Of a DNA stretch of 64,000 bases, positions 48,581 to 60,100 are shown piece after piece. The notes below the pieces were generated by a model. The model searched no databases, was not told where the DNA came from, and saw only the letters and a list, made by a program, of their open reading frames with translations. How positions within the stretch are numbered: position 1 is the stretch's first letter; every line of letters starts with the position of its first letter. A program made the position numbers and the translations under genes. The DNA comes from Liquorilactobacillus mali KCTC 3596 = DSM 20444 (GTDB lineage Bacteria > Bacillota > Bacilli > Lactobacillales > Lactobacillaceae). The DNA is taken from contig NZ_BACP01000068.1 in NCBI RefSeq assembly GCF_000260415.1, positions 1 through 64,000 of the forward strand. Direction: 5' to 3'.

Positions 48581-49948
48581 ATGAAGATGCGATTAGCGGA
48601 AATTGCGAAAGCTCTACAGGTTGAACCAAAGGAAGAATGGGAAGAGATAGTTGTAACTAGCGTCTCTTTTGATACTCGCTCACTTGAACAAGGTGCTCTA
48701 TTTATACCATTAGCTGCGGAACATGATGGGCATGATTATATCAAGAATGCAATTGATAGTGGAGCCGTTGCGACATTGTGGCAGGAAGGCCATGATGAAA
48801 GTACAGTGTCAATTCCTAAGCTGGTTGTACCTGATAACTTGCAAGCACTGCAAAAATTAGCGCATTATTATCTTCAGAAGATAAATCCCAAAGTTGTCGC
48901 TATTACTGGGAGTAATGGTAAAACTACTACCAAGGATATGGTAGCTGCTATTCTTGGAAGACGTTTTAATGTAAAAAAAACACATGACAATTTTAATAAT
49001 TTTATTGGAGTTCCGATGACAGTGTTATCAATGGAACCGAATACCGAAGCTTTGGTTATTGAGATGGGTATGGATCATTTTGGTGAACTAGATGAGCTTA
49101 GTCGACTTGTTGAACCTGATGTTGCGGTTATTACCATGATTGGCGAAGCACACATTGAGTTTTTTGGAACAAGAGACAAGATTGCTGATGCAAAGATGGA
49201 GATAACGCATGGCTTAAAAGAAGATGGGTTACTTATTTATAATGGTGATGAACCTTTGCTTGTCCAGAGGACTAAAAAGATAGACCAGGAGACTACTACT
49301 TTCGGTACTTCGGATAATGTTGATTTGCGCGCTTTGAATATAGTAAGCAATGATAAAGAAACGAGTTTTAGGGTAGCGCAGTGGGAGAACGAGAATTTCG
49401 TAATTCCAATGATTGGATCATATAACGTGATTAATGCTCTGGCAGCACTGAGTGTAGGAGAATTTTTCAGAATACCTGTAGAGGAGATGAAAAAGGCAAT
49501 CAGGTCTTTTGATTTAACCAAGAATAGAACTCAGTGGTTACAAGGGGCAAAAGGTGAGCGAATTTTAAGTGATGTGTATAATTCTAATCCATCAGCTGCA
49601 AGGTTAGTTATAACAGCATTTTCAAATGCAGCAACAGCAGGAAAAAGAATTATAGTGATCGGAGACATGTTGCAACTTGGAAGCAATTCGAAGGAAATGC
49701 ATGAAAGTTTGGCTGAAGTTATTGATCCAGATAAAATTGATAGTGTGTACCTCTGTGGGGAAGAAGTAGAATATTTAGCTACGAAGTTAGCGTTAAAATT
49801 TGGTAAAGAACATCTCCATCTGTATAAGGCAACTGATAAGAAAAAATTGGTTGTAGATTTGCAAAGTGAAATTTCGGCAGGTGATTCGGTATTATTGAAG
49901 GGCAGTCATGGAGTTCACTTGGAGAATGTACTAGAAAAGTTAATATAG
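48581..49948 (+). CDS. murF: UDP-MurNAc-tripeptide:D-Ala-D-Ala ligase
   Basis: Adds D-Ala-D-Ala (or D-Ala-D-Lac) to the UDP-MurNAc tripeptide. The 455-residue Mur ligase has the N-terminal UDP-binding domain (VSFDTRSLEQGALFIPL), the ATP loop ITGSNGKTTTKDM near residue 110, EMGMDHFGEL, and the C-terminal domain (YNSNPSAA). No ddl gene precedes it, though ddl-murF is common. cshA, acpS and alr follow; alr supplies the D-alanine. Confidence 0.96.
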   Translation: MKMRLAEIAKALQVEPKEEWEEIVVTSVSFDTRSLEQGALFIPLAAEHDGHDYIKNAIDSGAVATLWQEGHDESTVSIPKLVVPDNLQALQKLAHYYLQKINPKVVAITGSNGKTTTKDMVAAILGRRFNVKKTHDNFNNFIGVPMTVLSMEPNTEALVIEMGMDHFGELDELSRLVEPDVAVITMIGEAHIEFFGTRDKIADAKMEITHGLKEDGLLIYNGDEPLLVQRTKKIDQETTTFGTSDNVDLRALNIVSNDKETSFRVAQWENENFVIPMIGSYNVINALAALSVGEFFRIPVEEMKKAIRSFDLTKNRTQWLQGAKGERILSDVYNSNPSAARLVITAFSNAATAGKRIIVIGDMLQLGSNSKEMHESLAEVIDPDKIDSVYLCGEEVEYLATKLALKFGKEHLHLYKATDKKKLVVDLQSEISAGDSVLLKGSHGVHLENVLEKLI

Positions 49949-49984
49949 AAGAATAGTTTTTGATAAAACAGGAGGAAATAATTT

Positions 49985-51496
49985 TTGAAATTTACAGAAC
50001 TTGGTCTTTCAGAAAACATCTTAAAGGCAATAAACCGTAGTGGGTTTGAGGAAGCAACACCTATTCAGGCAGAAACAATTCCATTGGTTTTGAAGGGTGA
50101 GGATGTTATTGGACAAGCTCAAACAGGTACGGGGAAGACTGCTGCTTTTGGACTACCAATTTTAAATAAGATTGATACGAAGAAGAATGAAATACAAGCA
50201 GTAATTGTTTCACCTACTCGTGAGTTGGCAATACAAACACAAGAGGAGTTATATCGCTTAGGGCGCGATGAGCATGCAAAGGTACAAGTAGTGTATGGTG
50301 GTGCGGATATTCGTCGTCAAATCAACTCATTAAAGAAAGCTCCACAGATTTTGGTTGGTACACCAGGTCGCCTTTTGGATCATATCAGGAGAAGAACTGT
50401 CAAGCTTGACTCTGTCAATGTGATGGTACTTGATGAAGCTGATGAAATGCTTGATATGGGATTTGTTGAAGATATTGAGAGCATTATTAAAGCTGTTCCA
50501 GAGAAACGACAGACATTGTTATTCTCTGCAACTATGCCACCAGCAATTCTAAAAATTGGTGAGAAGTTTATGCATAAGCCAAGTGTTGTTAAGATTAAGG
50601 CAAAGGAACTAACAACAGATTTGGTAGACCAATATTACGTTCGTGCGCGTGACTTTGAGAAATTTGATGTAATGACAAGGATTTTCGATGTTCAAGCACC
50701 TGAGCTTACAATTGTCTTTGGTAGAACTAAGAGACGAGTAGATGAACTTTCAAAGGGGTTAGAAGCTCGAGGGTATAATGCTAAGGGAATTCACGGAGAC
50801 TTGTCACAGCAACGTCGTATGAGCATTCTTAAGCAATTTAAGGCGGGTAAACTGGATATCTTAGTTGCTACTGATGTTGCAGCACGTGGGCTTGATATTT
50901 CAGGTGTTACTCATGTCTATAATTATGATATTCCACAGGATCCTGAAAGTTATGTTCATCGTATTGGTCGTACTGGTCGTGCAGGACATCATGGTGTTTC
51001 AGTTACTTTTGTAACACCAAATGAAATGGATTATTTACGTGTTATTGAGAAATTGACAAAGAAACGCATGAGCAATCTGAAGCCACCTACGGAACAAGAA
51101 GCATTCAATGGACAAATTACTTCAGCAATTGATGATATTGATGATCTTGTTAAGAAGACTGATAATAAGAAATTTGAAAAGCAAACTTCTGAATTGTTGG
51201 CAAAATATGATGTCCAGGATTTAGTTGCAGCATTGTTGAATGAAATGACGACTGCAAATGAGGTTCCAGTTAAAATTACACCTGAGAGACCATTACCAAG
51301 GCATAACAAGAAGGGATCTTCTAAGCACTACGATCGTAACCGCAGAAATAAGGGCGGTTATCAAAGAAGAGACAATAAATCAGGTAATTATAAGAATAGT
51401 AATGGTCGTAAACCGAAAAAGGATCAAAATCGTGACAAATTCAACCGTGACAATAAGAAGAAAAGAAAGTTTACTATTAGAACCAAAGAAGGCTAA
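49985..51496 (+). CDS. cshA: DEAD-box RNA helicase CshA
   Basis: A 503-residue DEAD-box helicase with the Q motif (GFEEATPIQAETIP), motif I AQTGTGKT, DEAD in VLDEADEMLDMGF, SAT and HRIGRTGRAG. The C-terminal tail (about residues 425-503) is rich in Lys, Arg and Asn, as in CshA proteins that unwind RNA in mRNA decay and ribosome assembly at low temperature. TTG at 49985 with AGGAGG is the start. Its position between murF and acpS is the normal lactobacillar order. Confidence 0.95.
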   Translation: MKFTELGLSENILKAINRSGFEEATPIQAETIPLVLKGEDVIGQAQTGTGKTAAFGLPILNKIDTKKNEIQAVIVSPTRELAIQTQEELYRLGRDEHAKVQVVYGGADIRRQINSLKKAPQILVGTPGRLLDHIRRRTVKLDSVNVMVLDEADEMLDMGFVEDIESIIKAVPEKRQTLLFSATMPPAILKIGEKFMHKPSVVKIKAKELTTDLVDQYYVRARDFEKFDVMTRIFDVQAPELTIVFGRTKRRVDELSKGLEARGYNAKGIHGDLSQQRRMSILKQFKAGKLDILVATDVAARGLDISGVTHVYNYDIPQDPESYVHRIGRTGRAGHHGVSVTFVTPNEMDYLRVIEKLTKKRMSNLKPPTEQEAFNGQITSAIDDIDDLVKKTDNKKFEKQTSELLAKYDVQDLVAALLNEMTTANEVPVKITPERPLPRHNKKGSSKHYDRNRRNKGGYQRRDNKSGNYKNSNGRKPKKDQNRDKFNRDNKKKRKFTIRTKEG

Positions 51497-51514
51497 GTAA
51501 ATTTTGGTCATGAT

Positions 51515-51637
51515 GTTGAGGATGTATATGAGTTTATAAAATCCAAAGTTAGACGGAGGGTTTTGACTTATAGAGCATGTTTATAAGGAATTAAAAAGGA
51601 GACTAGATCGAAATTGGCTTTTGATTCGGTCTTTTTT
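51515..51637 (+). repeat. Intergenic terminator-repeat, copy H (degenerate)
   Basis: The head is eroded; AAAGTTAGACGGAGGGTTTT and GACTTATAGAGCATGTTTAT are clear. The tail (51601-51637) has GAC...ATC-AAA / TTT-GAT...GTC arms and seven T residues, so it still looks like a terminator after cshA. The rest of 51497-51826 shows no separate gene; the promoter of acpS is probably near 51740-51770. Confidence 0.7.
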
Positions 51638-51826
51638 TGTACTGTTTATAGTAAATTTGAATCTGAGGGCTAATAATTAATTTATAGTAGTAAAATGGAG
51701 TGTAGGCTTGTTCATAAGAAAAAACAAGTATATGTTATCTTTTGTGAATGTAAGAATTGTGGTAAGATGATTGTCATAAAAAGCGGAATAATGGAATCTA
51801 TAAAGATTGTTAAAAGGGTGAGTGGT

Positions 51827-52189
51827 GTGATTCAAGGAATTGGAATAGACATAACCGAGATTACGCGTATTCAAAAGGCCCAAGAGCGCCACAAAAATTT
51901 TGCAGCAAAAATTTTGACTGCTGCAGAGTTCGAGTGTTTTGAGAAGATGAGTAACCGTAGGAAGAATGAATATTTAGCTGGTCGTTTTTCTGCTAAGGAA
52001 TCATATAGCAAGGCCTATGGAACAGGGATAGGAAATAAAGTTAGTTTTCAGGAAGTAGAAATTTTGAATGATGAAAAAAGTGGAAGACCAATTATTACGA
52101 AACAGCCACTAAAGAGTGGGAAAGCACATATATCAATTTCACATACTGATAAACTGGTAATGACAGAGGTTATTATAGAAAGTAATTAA
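51827..52189 (+). CDS. acpS: Holo-[acyl-carrier-protein] synthase
   Basis: Transfers phosphopantetheine from CoA to ACP. The 120-residue protein starts IQGIGIDITEI, has RFSAKESYSKAYGTGIG with the catalytic Lys/Glu and ends with HISISHTDKLVMTEVIIE. GTG at 51827 is used because AAAAGG lies 9 nt upstream and the product then has the normal length. The same frame stays open upstream to 51695 but that part has no ribosome site and no family similarity. alr follows after 20 nt, a common pair. Confidence 0.94.
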   Translation: MIQGIGIDITEITRIQKAQERHKNFAAKILTAAEFECFEKMSNRRKNEYLAGRFSAKESYSKAYGTGIGNKVSFQEVEILNDEKSGRPIITKQPLKSGKAHISISHTDKLVMTEVIIESN

Positions 52190-52209
52190 CTGTAAAGGAA
52201 GTTATAAAA

Positions 52210-53331
52210 ATGGTTGTAGGTATTCATCGGAAAACTTATGTAAAAGTTGATTTGGATGCGATTAAGCATAATATAACGGTTGAAAAAAAGCAGACGGCAA
52301 GTGATCAAAATATTTTTGCGGTTGTCAAAGCAAATGCATATGGTCATGGAATTGTTGAGGTTGCAAAAGCAGCACATGATGTCGGGGTTGATGGTTATTG
52401 TGTTGCAATAATTGATGAAGCTTTGGCCCTGCGAAAAGCGGGACTTGAGGAACTAATTTTGGTACTTGGAGTTAATCCATTTGAGTATGCACCGCTGATG
52501 GCAAAGAATAATATTTCGACAGCAGTTGGAGATATTGATTTCTTGAAGAATGCACAAGTGGTACTAAAAAATGAAGGATTGCAATTACCCGTTCACCTGG
52601 CGTTAGATACAGGAATGGGAAGAATTGGTTTCAGAACACAGCAGGAATTAAAAGAGGCAGTTGCTTTTATAAATCAACATAATACAGAGTTTAACTTCGA
52701 AGGTGTATTTACCCATTTTTCAACAGCTGACTCGGATAAAAAAACAGCGGTTGACTATTATAAAAAGCAGATTGCCAAGTTCAATGAGCTTGTTTCTTGT
52801 TTAAAGAAGCTTCCTAAATATGTTCATGTAGCGAATTCTGCAGCATCGATCTGGCATAAAAAATGCGGAGGTAATACAATTAGATTTGGAATAACAATGT
52901 ATGGCTTGAATCCTTCAGGAGATGAGTTAAGTATGCCTCCTGAGTTTAAGCCGGCTATAAGTCTTTTGAGTGAAGTTGCTGCTATTAAAAGAATACAACG
53001 AGGCGATTCAGTCGGTTATGGTAAGACTTATACTGCAAGGGAAGATGAATGGATTGCGACAGTTCCAATCGGCTATGCGGATGGATGGTTAAGAAAGATG
53101 CAAGGATTCAAAATTCTGATTGCTGGTAATTTTTGTGAAATTGTTGGTAGGGTCTGCATGGATCAGATCATGGTTAAAGTTCCTCACGAGGTTTCGGTTG
53201 GTACAACTGTAACTTTGATAGGTAAAGAGGGTCAAAAAGAAATTCGAGTACAAGATGTTGCAAATCAAGTTGGAACAATTAATTATGAAATTATTTGTTT
53301 GATTTCAGAACGCGTTCCAAGAATTTATTAA
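52210..53331 (+). CDS. alr: Alanine racemase
   Basis: Makes D-alanine for peptidoglycan and teichoic acids. The 373-residue fold-type III PLP enzyme has the PLP lysine in FAVVKANAYGHG (about residue 40), the catalytic Tyr in YGKTYTA and VGRVCMDQIMV. Length is typical. It supplies D-Ala to the pathway ending with MurF, two genes upstream. AAGGAAG precedes the start. Confidence 0.97.
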   Translation: MVVGIHRKTYVKVDLDAIKHNITVEKKQTASDQNIFAVVKANAYGHGIVEVAKAAHDVGVDGYCVAIIDEALALRKAGLEELILVLGVNPFEYAPLMAKNNISTAVGDIDFLKNAQVVLKNEGLQLPVHLALDTGMGRIGFRTQQELKEAVAFINQHNTEFNFEGVFTHFSTADSDKKTAVDYYKKQIAKFNELVSCLKKLPKYVHVANSAASIWHKKCGGNTIRFGITMYGLNPSGDELSMPPEFKPAISLLSEVAAIKRIQRGDSVGYGKTYTAREDEWIATVPIGYADGWLRKMQGFKILIAGNFCEIVGRVCMDQIMVKVPHEVSVGTTVTLIGKEGQKEIRVQDVANQVGTINYEIICLISERVPRIY

Positions 53332-53411
53332 GAATAAACTAAGATTTTAATGTTACATTAATATGAATTTGTGGTATCATTGATGGATAAAATATAGTTG
53401 GGGGTCACAAG

Positions 53412-53681
53412 ATGGCATATCGATTTGAAAGTATGACTGAGGATATAAGTAGTGATAATAATGAGAGAATTTCTGTTTATTGTGATTATTATTCTATCAA
53501 TAGAAAAGACTTGGAAGAAGATAATGTTGTTGCTGAGTATGTAGAGGCACACCGCTATATTTTAGACGAATTGATTAGTGGCTATAAGGAAATGGGACCG
53601 TTAAATAAGAAAATTTGTGATGAATTTATTGGATGCGATTGTGAAACAGAATATGAAAATAAAGATCGAGGGGTTATATGA
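53412..53681 (+). CDS. mazE: MazE-type antitoxin
   Basis: The 89-residue protein stands directly before mazF and overlaps it by 4 nt (ATGA), the fixed layout of this module downstream of alr in Firmicutes. It lacks a textbook ribbon-helix-helix N-terminus; the C-terminal half is acidic with Cys-containing [12 protein letters not shown]. Assignment rests mainly on position and size. It should neutralise MazF and may repress its own promoter. GGGGGTCAC precedes the start. Confidence 0.78.
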   Translation: MAYRFESMTEDISSDNNERISVYCDYYSINRKDLEEDNVVAEYVEAHRYILDELISGYKEMGPLNKKICDEFIGCDCETEYENKDRGVI

Positions 53682-54046
53682 CAACTGATGAAGTTAAACG
53701 TGGTGACATTTTTTATGCAGACCTGTCACCAGTGGTTGGCTCTGAGCAAGGCGGAATGCGCCCGGTTTTGATTATTCAAAATAATATTGGTAATCGCTAT
53801 AGTCCAACTGTCATTGTTGCTGCAATTACAGCGAAGATACAGAAGCCCAAGATGCCGACACATGTTGGGCTGGTTGCTGCTGAAGTGGGGATTGAGAAGA
53901 ATTCAGTCGTATTGTTGGAACAAATTAGAACAATTGATAAGCAGCGATTAAAAGATAAGATTGCACATATTAGTGAGTTAGAAATGAACGAGATTAATCA
54001 AGCACTAGATGTCAGCTTAGGACTGACAGATATACATAATAGATAG
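53678..54046 (+). CDS. mazF: MazF/NdoA mRNA interferase
   Basis: A 122-residue sequence-specific endoribonuclease toxin of the EndoA type. Hallmarks are [21 protein letters not shown] (the catalytic Arg lies shortly after, in [10 protein letters not shown]), [11 protein letters not shown], and [11 protein letters not shown]. The family cuts mRNA at short U-rich sites such as UACAU. It overlaps mazE. Transcription is ended by repeat copy I. Confidence 0.95.
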   Translation: MTTDEVKRGDIFYADLSPVVGSEQGGMRPVLIIQNNIGNRYSPTVIVAAITAKIQKPKMPTHVGLVAAEVGIEKNSVVLLEQIRTIDKQRLKDKIAHISELEMNEINQALDVSLGLTDIHNR

Positions 54047-54144
54047 TTTACATAGAAGTCTGTCAAATAGGATGGTTACCTGACAAATGGGTAAAAAACA
54101 CGTCTGAGTAGTAAGTCAAATAGTAAGTTGAAACGGATTGTGAT

Positions 54145-54262
54145 AAGGGTCAGTATGATTTGAGTACTAATTAGAGATTGGACGAAAAAAATTGGCTTTC
54201 AGAACATATTTATACGGAATAAAGGAGCTGGATCAAAAGATAACTTTTGACTCAGCTCCTTA
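54145..54262 (+). repeat. Intergenic terminator-repeat, copy I
   Basis: GATTTGAGTACTAATTAGAG and AGAACATATTTATACGGAAT are recognisable, and the tail hairpin (54222-54261) has AAGGAGCTG/CAGCTCCTT arms with an inner TCAAAA/TTTTGA. It lies between the convergent mazF and cbpA genes. The rest of 54047-54357 holds only a small TTCGAC/GTCGAA stem near 54305. Confidence 0.78.
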
Positions 54263-54357
54263 TTTAGTAAGCTCATCTACTTTTCAATAATCAGATCTTT
54301 CTGGTTCGACTATAAAATGGTCGAAGGTAAGCGTGATATATAGAACAAAATTATTAC

Positions 54358-54993
54358 CTAAATTTGTAAATCTTCTATTTCAGAAACCTTAAAACTCTTT
54401 CTTTCAAGATTAGATATTATTTTTTCAAGCTTTTCAGGAGTTACACCAGCTGGTAGTGTGAACAATGTTCGGTGAACTAACCCCTTGTCTTCAACATCTA
54501 GAGTTATGCAGCTTGCAATGGCAGTATACTTTGTGATGATTTTAGACATTTCAACAAGATCACCACGTTCATCTGAAGAAATAACAGTTAATACATAACT
54601 CCCAATATTAACATTCCAAGATTGTGAAAGCATATTCAATAGACTAGAATGAGTTAGAATACCGTAAAAAAAATTTTGTTCGTCAAGAACCGCAATATAG
54701 GGTAAATCCTTGATTGAGAAGAAAATATTAAAAAAAGCTGAGTCAAGTGTTACGAATTTTGTAGCATTTTTTAACAAATAAGTTACGGGAAGACTCATGT
54801 CACCACCACGTGACTTATGGCGGTAGATATGCATCTTATAAATATTTCCACGAAAAATTTGTCCCGTTTCATCCAGAATCGGGACACAACGATACCCTGA
54901 ATTTTCTAAGATTTCTAATGCCTGTTCCAAAGTAACATCTTCACGGACAGTTGTTAGATCTTTTTTTTTGTGCACTAAAGACTTGAATAGCAT
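54358..54993 (-). CDS. CBS-ACT protein, CbpA-like
   Basis: A 211-residue protein with two CBS motifs (about residues 10-130: TVREDVTLEQALEILENSGY; YIAVLDEQNFFYGILTHSSL) and a C-terminal ACT-like domain (about 135-205). This matches the layout of the cyclic-di-AMP-binding protein CbpA of Listeria. Ligand binding is inferred from the family. GGAGGAG precedes the start. It may sense c-di-AMP or another nucleotide and regulate a partner protein that is not encoded nearby. Confidence 0.82.
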   Translation of the reverse strand: MLFKSLVHKKKDLTTVREDVTLEQALEILENSGYRCVPILDETGQIFRGNIYKMHIYRHKSRGGDMSLPVTYLLKNATKFVTLDSAFFNIFFSIKDLPYIAVLDEQNFFYGILTHSSLLNMLSQSWNVNIGSYVLTVISSDERGDLVEMSKIITKYTAIASCITLDVEDKGLVHRTLFTLPAGVTPEKLEKIISNLERKSFKVSEIEDLQI

Positions 54994-55105
54994 ATAATAA
55001 CTCCTCCATCGATTAAAAACTTCTAATCTATATTATCATAAAATGATATTAAAAAGAGAACTAAAATGAATTTTTTAAAATTTATTCAGGATTATGATAT
55101 TGGGA

Positions 55106-55252
55106 GTGTGGCATAAGTCGGTAAAATTTGAGTACTAAACAAGAAATCGTTATGAGTGATTCGAGGTTAGACGGAAAATTTTGACTTATGGAACACGTTT
55201 ATTCGAAATAAGTAGAGGAGCTAGGTTAAAATTTCACTTTTGGCCCAGCCCC
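55106..55252 (+). repeat. Intergenic terminator-repeat, copy J
   Basis: The best-preserved head: GTGGCATAAGTCGGTAAAAT, paired with AAAATTTTGACTTATGGAAC on the right. The tail hairpin (55214-55252) is weakened (GGAGCTAGG against CCCAGCCCC). It lies between ldh and cbpA, both minus, so here the tail is antisense to local transcription. The rest of 54994-55379 carries the cbpA promoter and the ldh terminator. Confidence 0.8.
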
Positions 55253-55293
55253 ACAATATCGGGAGAAAGTGTCTCTAAATCCAGATTTTTGAT

Positions 55294-55342
55294 AAAAAAA
55301 AAGATTGAAACAAAAACAAAAGTTTGAATTTCAATCTTTTTT
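55294..55342. terminator. ldh terminator, bidirectional
   Basis: AAAAAAGATTGAAA (55297-55310) pairs perfectly with TTTCAATCTTTTTT (55329-55342); T-runs occur on both strands. It ends the minus-strand ldh transcript. Confidence 0.85.
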
Positions 55343-55379
55343 CTAATACATCTTTTTAAGGTACAAATAATTACAAAAA

Positions 55380-56357
<978 letters not shown>

Positions 56358-56399
56358 TCATTAGTGAAATTATTAACACAAGCATAGTATAGCACGTTT

Positions 56400-56439
56400 T
56401 TCTGAAAAATGTGAAGAAACTTTCAAACTTTTTTCAGAA
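56400..56439. promoter_or_regulatory. Inverted repeat in the ldh-pth divergent region
   Basis: TTCTGAAAAA (56400-56409) and TTTTTCAGAA (56430-56439) are perfect 10-nt inverted arms between the ldh -10 (TATACT on minus, about 56384-56389) and a plus-strand TATACT near 56459. A regulator site is plausible; it does not match Rex or cre consensus. Confidence 0.35.
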
Positions 56440-56601
56440 GCACTTTATCAAATTATGGTATACTTTCAGGTGTAGCAAAATATTAAAACTAGCGGGACTG
56501 GCTAAAGTTCCGATTTTTTGCTGTTCTTGAAAATCAGAATGACTTTATCAAAAATATTTACAGGATAGTTTTCAAAAAGAATGATATGGAGTGTTTTTAC
56601 A

Positions 56602-57165
56602 ATGAAATTAATAGTTGGTTTAGGAAATATTGGCAAAGAATATGATGGTACAAGACATAATGTCGGATTTATGGTTTTGGATGAATTAGCCAAAAGAGAA
56701 GGAATTTCTTTTAATAAAGTTAAAAATGAGGCAACTTTGGCTGATTTTATGTTCAAGGGTGAAAAAATAATTTTGGCAAAACCACTTACCTATATGAATG
56801 AATCCGGAAGAAGTGTACGTCCGTTAATGGACTTCTATAAAATCCCAGTGGAAGATGTGATTGTTATCCATGATGATATGGATTTACCAGTAGGACACTT
56901 AAGATTGCGTCAAAAGGGTTCAGCTGGAGGGCATAATGGAATTAAAAGCTTAATCTCACATCTTGGCACACAAGAATTCAAACGCATGAAGATAGGAATT
57001 GATCATCCACAGCGAATGAGTGTTGTTAATTGGGTACTATCAAGATTTACTAAGGAACAGCAGAATCAATTAGAGAGAGGAATTAACGAGGCACTTGCTG
57101 CTTTGGATAACTGGATTGATACTGACAACTTTATGGGAACAATGAATAAGTACAATCACAAGTAG
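56602..57165 (+). CDS. pth: Peptidyl-tRNA hydrolase
   Basis: Releases tRNA from dropped-off peptidyl-tRNA. The 187-residue protein has VGLGNIGKEYDGTRHNVGF with the catalytic His, PLTYMNESG, HDDMDLPVG with the catalytic Asp and GSAGGHNGIKSL. ATG at 56602 has GGAG 10 nt upstream; the frame from 56581 adds residues without similarity. It heads the conserved pth-mfd cluster. Confidence 0.96.
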   Translation: MKLIVGLGNIGKEYDGTRHNVGFMVLDELAKREGISFNKVKNEATLADFMFKGEKIILAKPLTYMNESGRSVRPLMDFYKIPVEDVIVIHDDMDLPVGHLRLRQKGSAGGHNGIKSLISHLGTQEFKRMKIGIDHPQRMSVVNWVLSRFTKEQQNQLERGINEALAALDNWIDTDNFMGTMNKYNHK

Positions 57166-57191
57166 ATAATTTTGGGGGTTTTTAAAAGAAG

Positions 57192-60100
57192 ATGAAGTTG
57201 CAAGAAATATTTACGGAGATTCCCGAACTTAATGTCTTTTTGAAGAACTTAGATGAAGGGAAAGGGCAAAGAAATCTCTTGACGGGCCTGATTGCATCTG
57301 CAAAGCCTTTATTTTTGGCAGAATTGCTGCAAAGAAAGAGAAAAAATATACTTTTCGTGACAGATTCATTGCATCATGCACAGCAATTAGAAAAAGAACT
57401 GTTAGGTTATGTAGGTAAAGAACAAGTCTTTTTATTTGCAGTTGATGAGACAATGGCAGCAGAGGTTGCGATTAGTTCACCTGAATATCGCAGTGAAAGA
57501 ATAAAAGCACTGACGGCGTTGCAAGAGCAGGAAACACCAAAAATCGTCATTACTTCAGCAAGAGGGCTAAAAAGTATTGTACCATTGCCCAATGTATGGA
57601 AAAAAGCAAAAATCAACTTAACCATTGGCAACAATATTGATCAGAGTCTGTTAATTGATAGCTTGATTGAGTTGGGTTACCAACGAACCAAACTGATTGA
57701 AAAAATTGGCGACTTTGCAGTTAGAGGATCCATTGTTGATATTTATCCAGCAAATGCAGTTAATCCTATCAGGATTGACTTATTTGATACTGAAATCGAT
57801 TCTTTACGTGAATTTGATATGAATACACAAAGGAGTATTGAGAATATAAAACACGTGGAAATTTTACCTGCTACCGATGTTTTAATCTCAAAAGAACAAA
57901 TAAAAAATGCAATAGCAAAGATAGGTATTGCTTTAAGCAATGAGAAAAATGTATTAAAAAACGAAGAGAGTTATAACAAACTATCTAATACTGTTAAAAG
58001 TCTGCTAGAAAGAATTAAGGAACAAAAACTTTTCCCAAGTGATGCTGTGTTCTTAGATAAAATAATCAGTGAAAGCTCGAACATTACAGATTATTTGGCG
58101 GTAGATGGCCTACTCATTTTAGATGATTACCCAAGGCTTTTGGATACTGAAAAGGCACTCGAAGATGACGATGCAAATTGGAAGTTATCTCAAGTAGAAA
58201 TGGGAAAACTTTTTTCGAATGAGCTCCTTGGCGAACCAATCAGAAAAATTATCAAAAAGATTAAACAGAGTAGCTTATTTTTATCAATTTTTGAAAAAGG
58301 AATGGGGCAGCTGACTTTTAATCAAAAACTTGATTTACAAGTTCGGGGAATGCAGAATTTCTTTGGACAGATGCCACTTTTAAAAGCAGAAACTGACAGA
58401 TGGGCCAGTCAAAAACAGACGGTCATAATCTCGATCTCAGATAAAGAAAGACTCAGGAAAATGGCAACAACCCTAGAAGATTTTGCGATAAAGGCAGTAA
58501 TTGTGGTAGATGGCAAAATAAAAAATGGACAAATTCAATTGGTACTAGCTAACCTGACTACGGGTTTTGAACTGCCAAAAGAGCATCTTATTGTGATTAC
58601 GGAAAACGAGTTGTTTAATAAACTGCCTAAAAAAAGAGTTTCCAAGCGGCAAACGATGGAAAATTCTGAAAGATTAAAGAGCTACACAGAGTTAAAAGAA
58701 GGCGATTACGTTGTTCATATCAATCATGGTATTGGCAAGTATATCGGCATGAGAACTATGGAAGTGGAAAATAAGCATCAAGACTATCTAACAATAGTAT
58801 ATCGAGATGATGCAAAACTATTTCTTCCCGTTTCTCAAATTGATAGGATTCAGAAATATGTTTCAGGAGAATCCAAGGTTCCACATATTAATAAGTTGGG
58901 CGGTTCGGAGTGGCAAAAAACAAAAAACAGTGTTGCCTCTAAAATTGAAGATATTGCTGATGAATTAGTTGAGTTATATGCAAAAAGGGAAATGGAAGAA
59001 GGTTTCGCTTTTTCAGCAGATAATGAGTACCAGAAAGAATTTGAGGATGCCTTTTCATATACAGAAACACCAGACCAATTACGGAGCAGTGCAGAGATAA
59101 AGCGCGACATGGAGAGAAAAGTGCCCATGGATCGCTTATTAATTGGCGATGTTGGTTATGGGAAAACTGAAGTCGCACTTAGAGCGGCTTTTAAGGCAAT
59201 CCAGGACCAGAAACAGGTCGCTTTTTTGGCTCCAACGACAGTACTTGCACAGCAACACTATGAAACAATGCTAAGTCGTTTTGCAGATTTTCCAGTTCAA
59301 AGTGCTGTTTTATCACGTTTTCAAACAAGAGAACAGGTGAAACAGACTATAAACGATTTGAAGCATGGAGTTATTGATATTGTAGTTGGGACACATAGAT
59401 TACTGTCTAATGATGTCAAATTTGCAGATTTGGGTCTTTTGATTATTGATGAAGAGCAGCGCTTTGGGGTCAAACACAAGGAAAAGCTGAAACAGTTGCG
59501 CTCACAAGTTGATGTTTTAACGTTGACAGCAACACCTATTCCAAGGACTCTGAATATGTCAATGCTGGGTGTTAGGGATTTATCTGTGATTGAAACTGCA
59601 CCGATGAATAGATATCCAATCCAAACTTATGTGATGGAGCAAAATTATGGAACTGTGGCAGATGCGATTTCCCGGGAAATGGCTAGAGGCGGTCAAGCCT
59701 TTTATCTGCACAATCGTGTTGCTGATATTGAAAAGACAGTTGCTGAGATTAAGGCGTTTGTTCCTGAAGCTCAAGTTGCTTACATCCATGGTCAAATGAC
59801 AGAACTACAGTTGGAACGAATACTTGTTGACTTTATTGCTGGTGAATACGATGTGTTAGTCACCACGACAATTATTGAAACCGGAGTCGATATTCCTAAC
59901 GTAAATACTTTGATTGTAGAAGACGCTGATAAGATGGGCCTTTCACAGTTATATCAGCTTCGCGGCAGAGTTGGGCGAAGCAATCGTGTTGCGTATGCGT
60001 ATTTTATGTATCAAGAAAATAAAGTGCTTACTGAAGTCAGTGAAAAAAGATTAGAGGCCATTAAGGACTTTACCGAATTAGGCTCTGGTTTCAAAATTGC

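Noticed and set aside
51695-51826. N-terminal extension of acpS with a C-E-C-K-N-C-G cluster
   Set aside because: No ribosome site at the upstream ATG, while the GTG at 51827 has one and gives a normal AcpS; the stretch looks like promoter DNA that happens to stay open.
53412-54046. mazEF as a novel toxin-antitoxin island
   Set aside because: This is the standard chromosomal alr-mazEF arrangement of Firmicutes and needs no special explanation.
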